Shown: positions 1 through 8,170, numbered from the stretch's first letter. The stretch is DNA of 9,244 bases from Pseudomonas sp. (GCA_003488145.1 DNMQ01000134.1:1-9244), one strand, 5' to 3'. Translations and numbers: made by a program. The notes: generated by a model from the letters alone, not told the origin.

Positions 1-146
1 ACCGGTTCGTCGAACGCAAGCTTCAATTCAACACGGTCGCCAGGCAGCGCAGCGACATCGAGGGCGTTCAGGTTGGCCGCCAGCAGGGCTGGAGAAATAA
101 ACGCCGCCAGCAAAGAGATACCTAGGCGTGAAAGGGTAGTGTTCAT
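1..146 (-). CDS. pilQ: PilQ, type IV pilus outer-membrane secretin (N-terminal 48 codons only, cut by window edge)
   Basis: PilQ forms the multimeric outer-membrane pore through which type IV pili extend and retract. Only the first 48 complete codons are present. They encode a Sec signal peptide: MNTTLSRLG, then a hydrophobic stretch to about residue 23, with likely cleavage near LLAA. The segment VAALPGDRVELKLAFDEP follows; in this family it opens the first AMIN (peptidoglycan-binding) domain. The ATG at 146 is preceded by a plausible Shine-Dalgarno, CGGAAG, about 6 nt upstream. It is the last gene of the pilMNOPQ cluster visible here, 53 bp after the pilP stop, the only non-overlapping junction in the operon. 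The secretin core domain lies outside the window, so identification rests on this N-terminus (compared with Pseudomonas PilQ from memory) and on position after pilP. Confidence 0.93.
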   Translation of the reverse strand, partial: MNTTLSRLGISLLAAFISPALLAANLNALDVAALPGDRVELKLAFDEP

Positions 147-199
147 AAATTGCTTCCGTTGTGCAGACCGGTAAAGGTTTTCCATGCTTTTGCCCCGCG

Positions 200-727
200 C
201 TAGGTGCGCTCTTTCAAGGTCAGACTGCGCGGGCGCTCGAGCCACCCACCCTCTCCATCAGGTACGATTTCCACTACATCCACTCCCGCATCGCTAATCT
301 CGACGATACGGCCATGGTTGCGCCCCAAATAGTCACCAATCTTGACGCGATGAACCCCGTCGCCGCCCTTGATCAAGGCGTACCGCCCCCCACCATTGGC
401 TAACGTGCCTACCATCGTGAAGTTCTCGATATTGAACCCCTCAAGAAACTGCTTAACTCGCGACTCATCGGGCTGGATATCTTTTGAGCCCTTTTGCCGC
501 TGGGTTAAATCAAGCTTGACGGGAGGCTGAAACGGATGTCGCAGGGCGGCAGCGCTATAGGTAAAGGCTTCGTAGGGAATGAATGCCGGTAGCGGCTCAA
601 TTGTCCCTTTCGGCTTCGCCCTGACCTCATTCATATATTGCTGCAGATCGCCGAAGTCGTTGCTGCTGCCGCAGCCAGTCAGCGCAACCAGACTTAAGCC
701 CAACGCAGTAAGTCTCGCGCGATTCAT
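200..727 (-). CDS. pilP: PilP, type IV pilus inner-membrane lipoprotein
   Basis: PilP is the periplasmic lipoprotein that links the PilN/PilO heterodimer in the inner membrane to the PilQ secretin. The 175-residue protein has a lipoprotein signal peptide with the lipobox LTGC, putting the acylated cysteine at residue 19. A Ser-Ser-Asn after it is compatible with inner-membrane retention, since no strict Asp+2 is seen. Residues about 25-75 form the low-complexity, proline-containing N-terminal region that in the family binds PilN/PilO. Residues about 85-170 form the C-terminal beta domain (GDYLGRNHGRI at 131-141) that contacts PilQ. Length agrees with the family (about 170-175 residues). The start ATG overlaps the pilO stop as ATGA (724-727), so translation is probably coupled. 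Base composition is AT-richer than in the housekeeping genes to the right. Confidence 0.96.
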   Translation of the reverse strand: MNRARLTALGLSLVALTGCGSSNDFGDLQQYMNEVRAKPKGTIEPLPAFIPYEAFTYSAAALRHPFQPPVKLDLTQRQKGSKDIQPDESRVKQFLEGFNIENFTMVGTLANGGGRYALIKGGDGVHRVKIGDYLGRNHGRIVEISDAGVDVVEIVPDGEGGWLERPRSLTLKERT

Positions 728-1347
728 TTCTGCAGCCCCTTGTCGTTATAACGATAAGTCTTAGCGACGATGTTCATCCGCAATTTTGATGTAGCTTCGT
801 TCTTTTCAGTCTTGATCTCGAAATCATGTAGCGTGACGATACGCGGAAGGCTTGCCACACCACTCACGAAAGTTGCCAGATCGTGATACCCCCCAACGAC
901 CTTAATATTTATAGGCAACTCGATATAAAACTGCTGAGCCACCTCTGGCTGCAACTTGATTTCCTCGAACTCCAGCCCACTACCGAGACCCGTTCGAGTG
1001 ATGTCTTCCAGAAGCCCAGGGACCTCGGTATCGCTTGGCAGTTGCCGCAATAACGCACCAAACGACGTTTCCATCTCGGCCATTTGCGCTTTATAAGCTT
1101 CCAAATTGGCGGCCTGGAACGCTTTGGTCGAGAACTGCTGCTTCAAGGTTTCTTCCTGAGCGCGCTGCTGCTCCAATTGCAGTTGCATATCCTGCAAATG
1201 AAAGTAATAACCTAGAGCAAGCACCGCTGCGAGAAGCATAACGCCAGCAATGAACTTGACCGGCGCAGGCCAAGAACCGAGGTTATTAAGATCGAGATCA
1301 GCGAAGTCTATCTTGCGAAAACTATCTAACGATTCAGCCAGACTCAT
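724..1347 (-). CDS. pilO: PilO, type IV pilus inner-membrane alignment protein
   Basis: PilO pairs with PilN in the inner membrane and, with PilP and PilM, forms the alignment subcomplex that couples the cytoplasmic motors to the outer-membrane secretin. The 207-residue protein has a short cytoplasmic N-terminus (MSLAESLDSFRKIDFADLDL), one transmembrane segment at about residues 30-49, a glutamine/glutamate-rich coiled coil at about 50-95, and a C-terminal periplasmic ferredoxin-like domain at about 110-200. I chose the ATG at 1347 because it overlaps the pilN stop as ATGA, has a strong Shine-Dalgarno (GGAAGGAG at 1355-1362), and gives the family N-terminus. An in-frame upstream ATG at 1473 would add 42 residues that only shadow pilN. 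GC is low locally: 24 of 60 bases in 901-960. Confidence 0.96.
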   Translation of the reverse strand: MSLAESLDSFRKIDFADLDLNNLGSWPAPVKFIAGVMLLAAVLALGYYFHLQDMQLQLEQQRAQEETLKQQFSTKAFQAANLEAYKAQMAEMETSFGALLRQLPSDTEVPGLLEDITRTGLGSGLEFEEIKLQPEVAQQFYIELPINIKVVGGYHDLATFVSGVASLPRIVTLHDFEIKTEKNEATSKLRMNIVAKTYRYNDKGLQK

Positions 1348-1915
1348 GGCTTTGCTCCTTCCGTAGCGGCAACCGGCTGCGTTTGCTGAACCGTCAGCTG
1401 GAACACATTTTCCTGATCCACGGCACCGGCGGTGACGGCTTTCACCTCGTTCAGATTCGGCGCTTCGAGCCAATCAGAGGCATCAAGATTGCGCATAAGG
1501 TTGGAGACACGATTGTTCGATTCGGCAGCACCAATGATCGCAATGTTCTTTCCGGTCATTTTTACCGAAGTGAAATACACTCCATCCGGCAGAGTTCTTA
1601 CAAGCTGATCAAAAACTCGCCCGATAATAGGTCGATTACCTTGCAAGTCCTGGATGATCTTCATTCGCTCCAGTAGTTGCTGACGACGCTCTTTCAATTC
1701 CTTGATTTCTTTAATACGAGCATCAAGAACCGCAATTTCCTTTTTGACAAACTCGTTGCGCGCACTCTGCTGCTCAATCGCAGCTTGGAAATAACGATCT
1801 CCAAGAAAGACCAGACCAGCCGCTATGACCAGCACACCGACCAGAGACGCTAGGAAACGCTGCTTTCGTTCTTCACGCAGCTGTTCACGCCACGGAAGTA
1901 AGTTGATTTGCGCCA

Positions 1916-1916
<1 letters not shown>
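1344..1916 (-). CDS. pilN: PilN, type IV pilus inner-membrane alignment protein
   Basis: PilN is the membrane protein whose short cytoplasmic N-terminus docks onto PilM and whose periplasmic part dimerises with PilO. The 190-residue product begins MAQINLLPWR; the INLLPWR segment (residues 4-10) is the conserved PilM-binding motif of the family. A basic stretch (about 11-20) precedes a single transmembrane segment at about 22-38. A charged coiled coil follows (about 45-90, rich in Lys/Glu/Arg), then a periplasmic ferredoxin-like domain to the end. The start is fixed by the motif, by TAATG overlap with the pilM stop, and by AGGAG about 9 nt upstream. An earlier in-frame ATG at 1946 lies inside pilM and is unlikely. 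A 60-base stretch at 1681-1740 is only 40 percent GC, well below the right half of the window. Confidence 0.97.
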
Positions 1917-3007
<1,091 letters not shown>

Positions 3008-3024
3008 TTACGGATTAATTATGT

Positions 3025-3033
3025 TTATCCACA
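3025..3033 (+). promoter_or_regulatory. Candidate DnaA box (TTATCCACA, exact consensus)
   Basis: The 9-mer TTATCCACA is identical to the high-affinity DnaA box consensus. It sits between the divergent pilM and ponA genes, 62 bp upstream of the ponA -10 hexamer. By simple counting an exact 9-mer is expected about 0.07 times in a window of this size on both strands, so it is suggestive but not proof of DnaA binding. Confidence 0.45.
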
Positions 3034-3062
3034 TTAGATAACAGCCTTGACAGAAGCGCAAA

Positions 3063-3092
3063 TGGCTACCCGGCAAAAAAACCGCATATAAT
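3063..3092 (+). promoter_or_regulatory. Probable ponA promoter (sigma70-type -10)
   Basis: A perfect TATAAT hexamer is at 3087-3092. The best-spaced -35 is TGGCTA at 3063-3068 (18-bp spacer), which matches TTGACA at only 3 of 6 positions, so the promoter is identified mainly by its -10. Transcription would start near 3099, giving a leader of about 62 nt before the ponA ATG. A consensus TTGACA at 3047-3052 is too far away (34 bp) to pair with this -10. Confidence 0.45.
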
Positions 3093-3160
3093 GTGAACGG
3101 TTTTCCCTTTCAGCATCGCCGCAGTCTTCCTCCCCCAAATCCTGGATTCCAAGAACCCTG

Positions 3161-5593
3161 ATGCGTTTTTTGAAATTTTTTCTCTGGTCGTGCTTCGCAG
3201 TCTTTTGCGCACTCTTGCTCAGCATCAGCGGCGCATTTCTCTACCTCAGCCCCAACCTCCCCTCCGTCGATTCCCTGCGGAGCATACAGCTTCAAATTCC
3301 GCTGCGGGTTTATAGCGCGGATGACAAGCTGATCGCCGAGTTCGGGGAAATGCGACGCTCACCGATCCACTTCGAGGACATCCCTGAGGAATTCATCCAC
3401 GCACTGCTGGCTGCCGAGGACGACAATTTCGCTAATCATTATGGCGTCGACATAACCGGCCTGATGCGCGCTGCCACGCAATTATTGAAAAGTGGGCAGA
3501 TCCAGACCGGCGGCAGCACCATTACCATGCAGGTGGCAAAGAATTACTTCCTTACCAGCGAGCGGAGTTTCTCGCGCAAGATCAACGAGATACTGCTGGC
3601 ATTGCAGATAGAGCGAGAGCTCAGCAAGAACGAAATCCTCGAGCTGTACGTCAACAAGATCTACCTTGGCAATCGTGCCTATGGAATCGAGGCGGCTTCT
3701 CAGGTGTATTACGGCAAGCCCATTTCGGAGCTTAGCGTCGCACAGCTGGCGATGATCGCCGGCCTGCCGAAGGCACCTTCTGCATTCAATCCATTGGTTA
3801 ATCCGACCCGCAGCAAAGAGCGACGCGACTGGATCCTGGGCCGCATGCACAGACTTGGCTCACTGGATGAAACTAGCTATCGGCAAGCACTCGCCGAACC
3901 TGAGACCGCTCGGTACCACGGCGCAGCCCCCGAGCTGGATGCCGCCTACATCGCGGAGATGGCGCGCGCCGAGATGGTGGGCCGCTTCGGCAGCGCTGCC
4001 TACACTGATGGCTTCCGGGTAAAGACCACGGTGTCCAGCGAGCGGCAGCTTGCTGCCAACCTCGCACTCGACAATGGACTGATTGAATACGACCAGCGGC
4101 ACGGCTACCGCGGACCGGAAGCGCGCCTCGCAGAACTGCCGCGCGATAGCTGGCCCAGCGAGCTGGCCAAGTACCGAAGCCTTTCCGGGCTGCAGCCGGC
4201 CGTCGTCACGCAGGTAGAGACCAGCGGGATTCTGGTGCTGACGCGCGACGGAAACGAGCACGCAGTAGCTTGGGACAGCATGAAGTGGGCCCGTCCCTAC
4301 CTCGGCATCAACAGCATGGGGCCAAGGCCGCAGCGCCCAGCCGACGTGGTCAAGCTAGGCGACGTGGTCCGCATTCGCTGGCAGGATGATGAAACAGCCG
4401 TATTCAGCCAGGTGCCGCAGGCGCAGGCGGCACTGGTTTCACTCGACCCCCAGGATGGTTCGATCGAAGCGCTCGCAGGCGGTTTCTCGTTTGGCCAGAG
4501 CAACTACAACCGCGCCATCCAGGCCAAGCGCCAACCCGGGTCAAGCTTCAAACCGTTCATTTACAGCGCAGCGCTGGACGCGGGCTACACCGCCGCGAGC
4601 CTGGTCAACGATTCCCCCATCGTCTTTGTCGAACAGGGCATGGACCGCATCTGGCGCCCGAAGAACGACAACAATACGTTCCTCGGGCCGATCCGCATGC
4701 GCGAGGCGCTGTACAAATCGAGGAATCTGGTTTCGATTCGTCTGCTGCAGACAATGGGCATCGACCACACGGTCGATTACATCAGCCGCTTCGGTTTCAA
4801 TCCGCAGGACCTGCCGCGCAACCTATCTCTGGCATTGGGTACGGCGACGCTTACACCTATGGAGATCGCCACCGGCTGGACGACCTTTGCAAACGGCGGG
4901 TACAAGATCGAGCCATACCTGATCCAGCGCATAGAAGACCGTGAAGGCAAGCTGCTCTTCGAGGCCAACCCGGCACGCGTGCCATCGCGGAATACCGAGA
5001 CCGAGGAAACAGAGGCCGAGGCTTACGCAGCGCCTGACACTAGAGACCTGAATGACGGCGAGGCACTCGACGCCGAACCACGCCTTGCCGAGCAGGTACT
5101 CGATGAACGTACCGCCTACATCATGACCAGCATGCTGCAGGACGTTATCAAGCGCGGCACAGGCCGACGTGCGCTCGCCATGGGTCGCGGTGACATCGCA
5201 GGCAAAACCGGCACCACCAACGACTCCATCGACAGCTGGTTCTCCGGCTATAACGCCGACATCGTAACCACGGTATGGGCGGGCTTCGACCAGCCACAAA
5301 GCCTGGGGCGCAACGAGTATGGCGGCACGGTCGCTCTGCCGATCTGGATGAGCTACATGAGCGCAGTGCTAAAGGACATGCCCGAGCACCCGCCAGCGGA
5401 GCCGGACGGACTGCTCAAGCTGCGCATCGATCCGGTCAGCGGTCGCTCTGCCACACCCAGCACGCCTGACGCCTATTTCGAGGTCTTCAAGAGCGAGGAT
5501 TCGCCGCCCCCCATGGGTGAATTCGACTCTGGAACCCAGGCACCTGGAAGCCCTCTTCCGGCCGATGAAGCCGCCCCGCTGGATCTGTTCTGA
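3161..5593 (+). CDS. ponA: Penicillin-binding protein 1A, bifunctional peptidoglycan glycosyltransferase/transpeptidase
   Basis: Class A PBP (also called mrcA) that polymerises lipid II glycan strands and cross-links them in the periplasm. The 810-residue product has a short cytoplasmic N-terminus and one membrane anchor (about residues 7-29). A GT51 glycosyltransferase domain follows (about 55-230), with catalytic Glu86 in AAEDDNF, the QTGGSTITMQ motif at 115-124 and ELYVNKIYLG at 161-170. An OB-like insert lies at about 310-420. The transpeptidase domain carries SSFK (Ser461 nucleophile, Lys464), SRN (520-522) and KTGT (682-685). All key residues are intact. Residues about 608-645 are an acidic, Glu/Asp/Ala-rich linker between the SxN and KTG motifs. 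The ATG at 3161 gives the usual PBP1A N-terminus but has a weak Shine-Dalgarno. It is divergent from pilM and convergent with the malic enzyme gene. Confidence 0.97.
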   Translation: MRFLKFFLWSCFAVFCALLLSISGAFLYLSPNLPSVDSLRSIQLQIPLRVYSADDKLIAEFGEMRRSPIHFEDIPEEFIHALLAAEDDNFANHYGVDITGLMRAATQLLKSGQIQTGGSTITMQVAKNYFLTSERSFSRKINEILLALQIERELSKNEILELYVNKIYLGNRAYGIEAASQVYYGKPISELSVAQLAMIAGLPKAPSAFNPLVNPTRSKERRDWILGRMHRLGSLDETSYRQALAEPETARYHGAAPELDAAYIAEMARAEMVGRFGSAAYTDGFRVKTTVSSERQLAANLALDNGLIEYDQRHGYRGPEARLAELPRDSWPSELAKYRSLSGLQPAVVTQVETSGILVLTRDGNEHAVAWDSMKWARPYLGINSMGPRPQRPADVVKLGDVVRIRWQDDETAVFSQVPQAQAALVSLDPQDGSIEALAGGFSFGQSNYNRAIQAKRQPGSSFKPFIYSAALDAGYTAASLVNDSPIVFVEQGMDRIWRPKNDNNTFLGPIRMREALYKSRNLVSIRLLQTMGIDHTVDYISRFGFNPQDLPRNLSLALGTATLTPMEIATGWTTFANGGYKIEPYLIQRIEDREGKLLFEANPARVPSRNTETEETEAEAYAAPDTRDLNDGEALDAEPRLAEQVLDERTAYIMTSMLQDVIKRGTGRRALAMGRGDIAGKTGTTNDSIDSWFSGYNADIVTTVWAGFDQPQSLGRNEYGGTVALPIWMSYMSAVLKDMPEHPPAEPDGLLKLRIDPVSGRSATPSTPDAYFEVFKSEDSPPPMGEFDSGTQAPGSPLPADEAAPLDLF

Positions 5594-5616
5594 TCGACCG
5601 ATTTTCGCCAGCCAAC

Positions 5617-5648
5617 AAAAAACCCCGCCTTGGCGGGGTTTGTTTTTT
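5617..5648. terminator. Bidirectional intrinsic terminator between ponA and maeB
   Basis: The inverted repeat AAACCCCGCC (5620-5629) / GGCGGGGTTT (5632-5641) forms a GC-rich stem with a tight CTTG or CCTTGG loop. A T-tract (5643-5648) follows on the plus strand, and an A-tract (5617-5622) precedes it, which becomes a U-tract for minus-strand transcripts. It lies 24 bp after the ponA stop and 9 bp after the maeB stop, so it fits a shared terminator for the convergent genes. Confidence 0.93.
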
Positions 5649-5656
5649 CAGCGCGG

Positions 5657-6925
5657 TCAGCCGTTGAAAACGTCGTTAACCGACTGCAGCGGATAATGCG
5701 ACGGGTAAGGCAATGTCGCCACGCCACTTTCGATGGCTGCCTTGGCCACAGCATCAGACACCAACGTGATCAGACGCGGATCCATTGGCTTCGGAATGAT
5801 GTACTCGCGGCCGAATTCCAGACTATCCACACCGTACGCAGCAGCCACTTCAGCCGGCACTGGCAACTTGGCGAGATCGCGCAGCGCAATGGCGGCCGCG
5901 ATCTTCATCTCCTCGTTAATGCGCTTGGCGCGAACATCCAGCGCGCCACGGAAGATGAACGGGAAGCCCAATACGTTGTTGACCTGGTTCGGGTAGTCCG
6001 AGCGACCAGTTGCCATGATGACATCCGAACGCGTCGCATGCGCCAGCTCCGGACTGATCTCCGGATCAGGATTGGAGCAGGCGAAGACGACCGGATTGGC
6101 CGCCATGCGCTTGAGGCCTTCCGGACTCAGCAGGTTGGCGCCTGACAGGCCGACGAAAACGTCGGCACCTTCGAGCGCATCGTCCAGAGTGCGCTTGTCG
6201 GTTTCATGGGCGAACACAGCCTTGTACTGGTTCAGATCGTCACGGCCGGCGTGGATGACGCCCTTGCGATCGATCATGAAGATGTTCTCGATTTTCGCAC
6301 CCATGCTGACCAGCAGCTTCATGCACGAGGTTGCGGCAGCCCCAGCACCGAGGCAGACGATCTTGGCCTGCTCGAGAGTCTTGCCGGCGATTTCCAGCGC
6401 ATTGAGCATGCCGGCAGCCGTCACGATGGCGGTGCCATGCTGGTCGTCATGGAAAACCGGGATATCGCACTGCTCGATCAGCGCCCGCTCGATCTCGAAG
6501 CACTCCGGCGCCTTGATATCTTCCAGATTGATGCCACCAAAGGTGATCGAGATGCGCTTGACGGTATCAATGAAGGCCTGCGGGCTTTCCGCATCGACTT
6601 CGATGTCGAATACGTCGACGCCAGCGAAACGCTTGAACAGCACGCCCTTGCCTTCCATCACCGGCTTGGAAGCCAGCGGGCCAAGGTTGCCCAAGCCGAG
6701 AATAGCGGTGCCGTCGGAGATAACAGCCACCAGGTTGCCTTTGCCAGTGTAGCGGTAAGCCAGTTCCGCATCGCGAGCGATCTCGCGCACAGGCTCAGCT
6801 ACACCCGGGCTGTAGGCCAGGGAAAGATCACGAGCAGTGGCGGTGGGCTTGGTCAGCTCGACGCTCAATTTCCCTGGGCGGGGCTGGGCATGGTATTCGA
6901 GCGCGGCAGTTTTCAGGTCAGTCAT
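5657..6925 (-). CDS. maeB: Malic enzyme (oxaloacetate-decarboxylating, probably NADP-dependent), short form
   Basis: Malic enzyme oxidatively decarboxylates malate to pyruvate in the cytoplasm, supplying pyruvate and reducing power. The 422-residue product has the malic domain with Tyr39 in AYSPGVAEP, the catalytic lysine Lys93 in [11 protein letters not shown], metal ligands Glu135/Asp136 ([11 protein letters not shown]) and Asp160/Asp161 (FHDDQHGTA). The NAD(P)-binding Rossmann motif LGAGAAA is at 192-198. It lacks the C-terminal phosphotransacetylase-like domain found in the long MaeB of E. coli (about 760 residues), as is usual for the Pseudomonas enzyme. Cofactor choice (NADP over NAD) is inferred from family, not from a diagnostic residue. 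The start ATG has CGGAA about 8 nt upstream. It is convergent with ponA, sharing the terminator, and lies 149 bp downstream of the nuclease gene on the same strand. Confidence 0.93.
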   Translation of the reverse strand: MTDLKTAALEYHAQPRPGKLSVELTKPTATARDLSLAYSPGVAEPVREIARDAELAYRYTGKGNLVAVISDGTAILGLGNLGPLASKPVMEGKGVLFKRFAGVDVFDIEVDAESPQAFIDTVKRISITFGGINLEDIKAPECFEIERALIEQCDIPVFHDDQHGTAIVTAAGMLNALEIAGKTLEQAKIVCLGAGAAATSCMKLLVSMGAKIENIFMIDRKGVIHAGRDDLNQYKAVFAHETDKRTLDDALEGADVFVGLSGANLLSPEGLKRMAANPVVFACSNPDPEISPELAHATRSDVIMATGRSDYPNQVNNVLGFPFIFRGALDVRAKRINEEMKIAAAIALRDLAKLPVPAEVAAAYGVDSLEFGREYIIPKPMDPRLITLVSDAVAKAAIESGVATLPYPSHYPLQSVNDVFNG

Positions 6926-6966
6926 GTGGCATTTCCGCTTATTTTACTGGGACAGACAGGCGGTCG

Positions 6967-6996
6967 AGCATACGCCAAGAACAAGCGCACTCACAA
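6967..6996 (-). promoter_or_regulatory. Possible maeB promoter
   Basis: On the minus strand TTGTGA (6996-6991, 4 of 6 matches to TTGACA) and TATGCT (6972-6967, 4 of 6 to TATAAT) are separated by 18 bp, about 40 bp upstream of the maeB ATG. The match is modest. The same intergenic stretch (6926-7074) contains a hairpin-capable repeat at 6996-7011 but no T-tract, so I see no clear terminator between the nuclease gene and maeB. Confidence 0.3.
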
Positions 6997-7074
6997 GCCA
7001 GCGGGCCGGCTGACTGTCAAGCCCAAGCCGCTACGACTTTCCGGGTAGATTCACGCGCCGTTACGAACAGCCGA

Positions 7075-7869
7075 TCAGCGCGACAACCCCAGCATCGCCG
7101 GATGGGTGACGCGCAGCATCCAGCGGGCCTGCCCGGCCCCCACCCGTCCGCGGCGGTCGACTACCCAGCCCCTCAGCTCGAGTCGCTTCCCGGCAAGTAC
7201 GGTCATTGTCCGGACATCGAATGCGTCAAGCGCCTGCGGCGGTATGTTCACCACCAGCGGACCATCCATTTCCAGCCAATAGCCGCCGCGATTGCGCTCG
7301 ACCCGCTCGACCCTGCCTTCGAGCAGCGCGAAGCCACCACGCCTCAACGAGTGCGGCGAGCCGGGCTTCAGCTCGCGCCAGATACCCAGACCGTTTTGCC
7401 GCGCCTGCTGCTCGGCCCGCTGCTGACAGGCCACCAGCCGTGTATTCGGCGCCACCGCGACCATGAAGCCAAGGCCATCGGCAAGCAGCACGGCTTCGAG
7501 ATTACGTCCCTGCGCGTCATAAGCATGGGCCAGCGTGCGCCCATAGCGATCCTGCCGCTCCTGACCCAGGACCAGACCGACCCGCCCGTCACTGGCCTGC
7601 ACCAATGCCTGCAGTCGGCGCCGTGCGGCCAGCGCGAAAGGCTCGGCCTTGCGCCCGTCACGCCCCAGCTCCGGCGTGTTGATGCCGATCAGCCGCACGC
7701 TGCGACCATCGACCAGACGCAGCGTATCGCCGTCAACGACTTGGGCCACTTCCAGCGTCGACAAGCGCCCCGGCGACGGGCAGAAGGCAAGCGCTTGAAT
7801 TTGCCAGAAGACGGAAACGAAAAAGGCGCCCACCAGGGACGCCTTTTTCATGTGCTCGGAAAACCCCAT
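7075..7869 (-). CDS. Exported SNase-family (thermonuclease-like) nuclease with C-terminal beta-rich extension
   Basis: A predicted secreted or periplasmic Ca-dependent-type nuclease of the staphylococcal nuclease (SNase) family. The 264-residue product has a signal peptide (MKKASLVGAFFVSVFWQ starting at residue 7, likely cleavage after ALA at about residue 28). The SNase domain spans about residues 38-167: VVDGDTLRL (Asp48, equivalent to SNase Asp21), VRLIG (Arg59, = Arg35), INTPE (Glu67, = Glu43) and DRYGR (Arg111, = Arg87). The Asp40 Ca-ligand position is Asn64. Residues about 178-264 form an extra beta-rich domain, possibly OB-like, of unknown role. I chose ATG 7869 over 7851 (MKKASL) because it has GGGA 5 nt upstream; the second start has a poorer Shine-Dalgarno, but either yields the same mature protein. 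An in-frame ATG at 7995 lies inside rpmE. The gene starts 20 nt after the rpmE stop, and its signal-peptide codons contain a terminator hairpin. Confidence 0.87.
   Translation of the reverse strand: MGFSEHMKKASLVGAFFVSVFWQIQALAFCPSPGRLSTLEVAQVVDGDTLRLVDGRSVRLIGINTPELGRDGRKAEPFALAARRRLQALVQASDGRVGLVLGQERQDRYGRTLAHAYDAQGRNLEAVLLADGLGFMVAVAPNTRLVACQQRAEQQARQNGLGIWRELKPGSPHSLRRGGFALLEGRVERVERNRGGYWLEMDGPLVVNIPPQALDAFDVRTMTVLAGKRLELRGWVVDRRGRVGAGQARWMLRVTHPAMLGLSR
7820..7848 (-). terminator. Intrinsic terminator of rpmE embedded in the nuclease signal-peptide codons
   Basis: On the minus strand AAAAAGGCGTCC (7848-7837), loop CTGGT (7836-7832) and GGGCGCCTTTTT (7831-7820) form a 12-bp stem with a single G-U wobble, ending in a run of five U. 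It begins 41 nt after the end of the rpmE stop codon, but lies within the codons for KKASLVGAFF of the nuclease. On the plus strand the wobble becomes an A-C mismatch, so the structure favours minus-strand transcripts. Confidence 0.75.
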
Positions 7870-7889
7870 TGGATTCCCGGTACGCCAGC

Positions 7890-8102
7890 TTACTTGGCGC
7901 CGAACACACCGAAACGCTGCTTGAAGCGATCGATACGGCCGCCGGTATCCAGTACCTTCTGCTTGCCGGTGTAGAACGGGTGGCACTCGGAGCACACGTC
8001 GAGGCTCAGGTTCTTACCCAGCGTGGAGCGGGTCTTGATGACGTTGCCACAGCTGCAGGTGGCCTCGATTTCGACGTAATTAGGATGGATATCGGCTTTC
8101 AT
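7890..8102 (-). CDS. rpmE: 50S ribosomal protein bL31, zinc-binding form
   Basis: bL31 is a protein of the large ribosomal subunit at the intersubunit bridge to the head of the 30S. The 70-residue product begins MKADIHPNY and has the usual length. Four cysteines (16 and 18 in CSCG, 37 and 40 in CSEC) make it the zinc-containing C+ type, as opposed to the zinc-free paralogue made under zinc limitation. The start ATG at 8102 has a good Shine-Dalgarno (AGAGGA at 8114-8109). An in-frame ATG at 8132 would add ten residues foreign to the family and is rejected. It is divergent from priA and followed after 20 nt by the nuclease gene. Upstream is a good promoter and a leader with inverted repeats; bL31 is known to repress its own mRNA in E. 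coli, so similar control is plausible here. Confidence 0.97.
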   Translation of the reverse strand: MKADIHPNYVEIEATCSCGNVIKTRSTLGKNLSLDVCSECHPFYTGKQKVLDTGGRIDRFKQRFGVFGAK

Positions 8103-8106
8103 GGTG

Positions 8107-8120
8107 AATCCTCTAGGATT
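8107..8120 (-). promoter_or_regulatory. Hairpin holding the rpmE Shine-Dalgarno
   Basis: The minus strand reads AATCC-TAGA-GGATT, a perfect 5-bp inverted repeat with a 4-nt loop. The Shine-Dalgarno AGAGGA occupies the loop and 3' arm, and the start codon follows 4 nt later. When folded it would partly hide the ribosome-binding site. The stem is short, so stability is uncertain. Confidence 0.4.
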
Positions 8121-8136
8121 GTGTGCCGCCACCCGA

Positions 8137-8165
8137 CCCTATGTCGAGTACCGCACGAAGTAGGG
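8137..8165 (-). promoter_or_regulatory. Inverted repeat in the rpmE mRNA leader
   Basis: CCCTA (8165-8161 on the minus strand) can pair with TAGGG (8141-8137), enclosing a 19-nt loop. It starts at the predicted transcription start and would form the first stem of the leader, ahead of the hairpin at the ribosome-binding site. A role as a regulatory structure is inference only. Confidence 0.3.
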
Positions 8166-8170
8166 CGCGA

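Noticed and set aside
3047..3052. Consensus TTGACA as -35 of the ponA promoter
   Set aside because: It is 34 bp from the TATAAT at 3087 and no acceptable -10 lies 16-18 bp downstream of it.
3063..3074. Sigma54-like TGGC...GGCA upstream of ponA
   Set aside because: The GG and GC elements are 7 bp apart; sigma54 promoters need 10.
6015..6752. Plus-strand open frame of 245 codons within maeB
   Set aside because: Ser/Ala/Arg-rich shadow frame opposite the conserved malic enzyme sequence; no supporting signals.
6996..7011. Hairpin AGCCAGCGGGCCGGCT as a terminator after the nuclease gene
   Set aside because: It can fold but has no T-tract on either strand, so it does not look like an intrinsic terminator.
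6206..7048. Long plus-strand open frame (280 codons) antisense to maeB
   Set aside because: It lies opposite an intact, well-conserved malic enzyme gene, has no recognisable domain, and is the usual by-product of GC-rich codon bias.
7102..7974. Long plus-strand open frame (290 codons) antisense to the nuclease and rpmE
   Set aside because: It mirrors the reading frame of the SNase-family gene, shows no family resemblance and has an amino-acid make-up typical of shadow frames.
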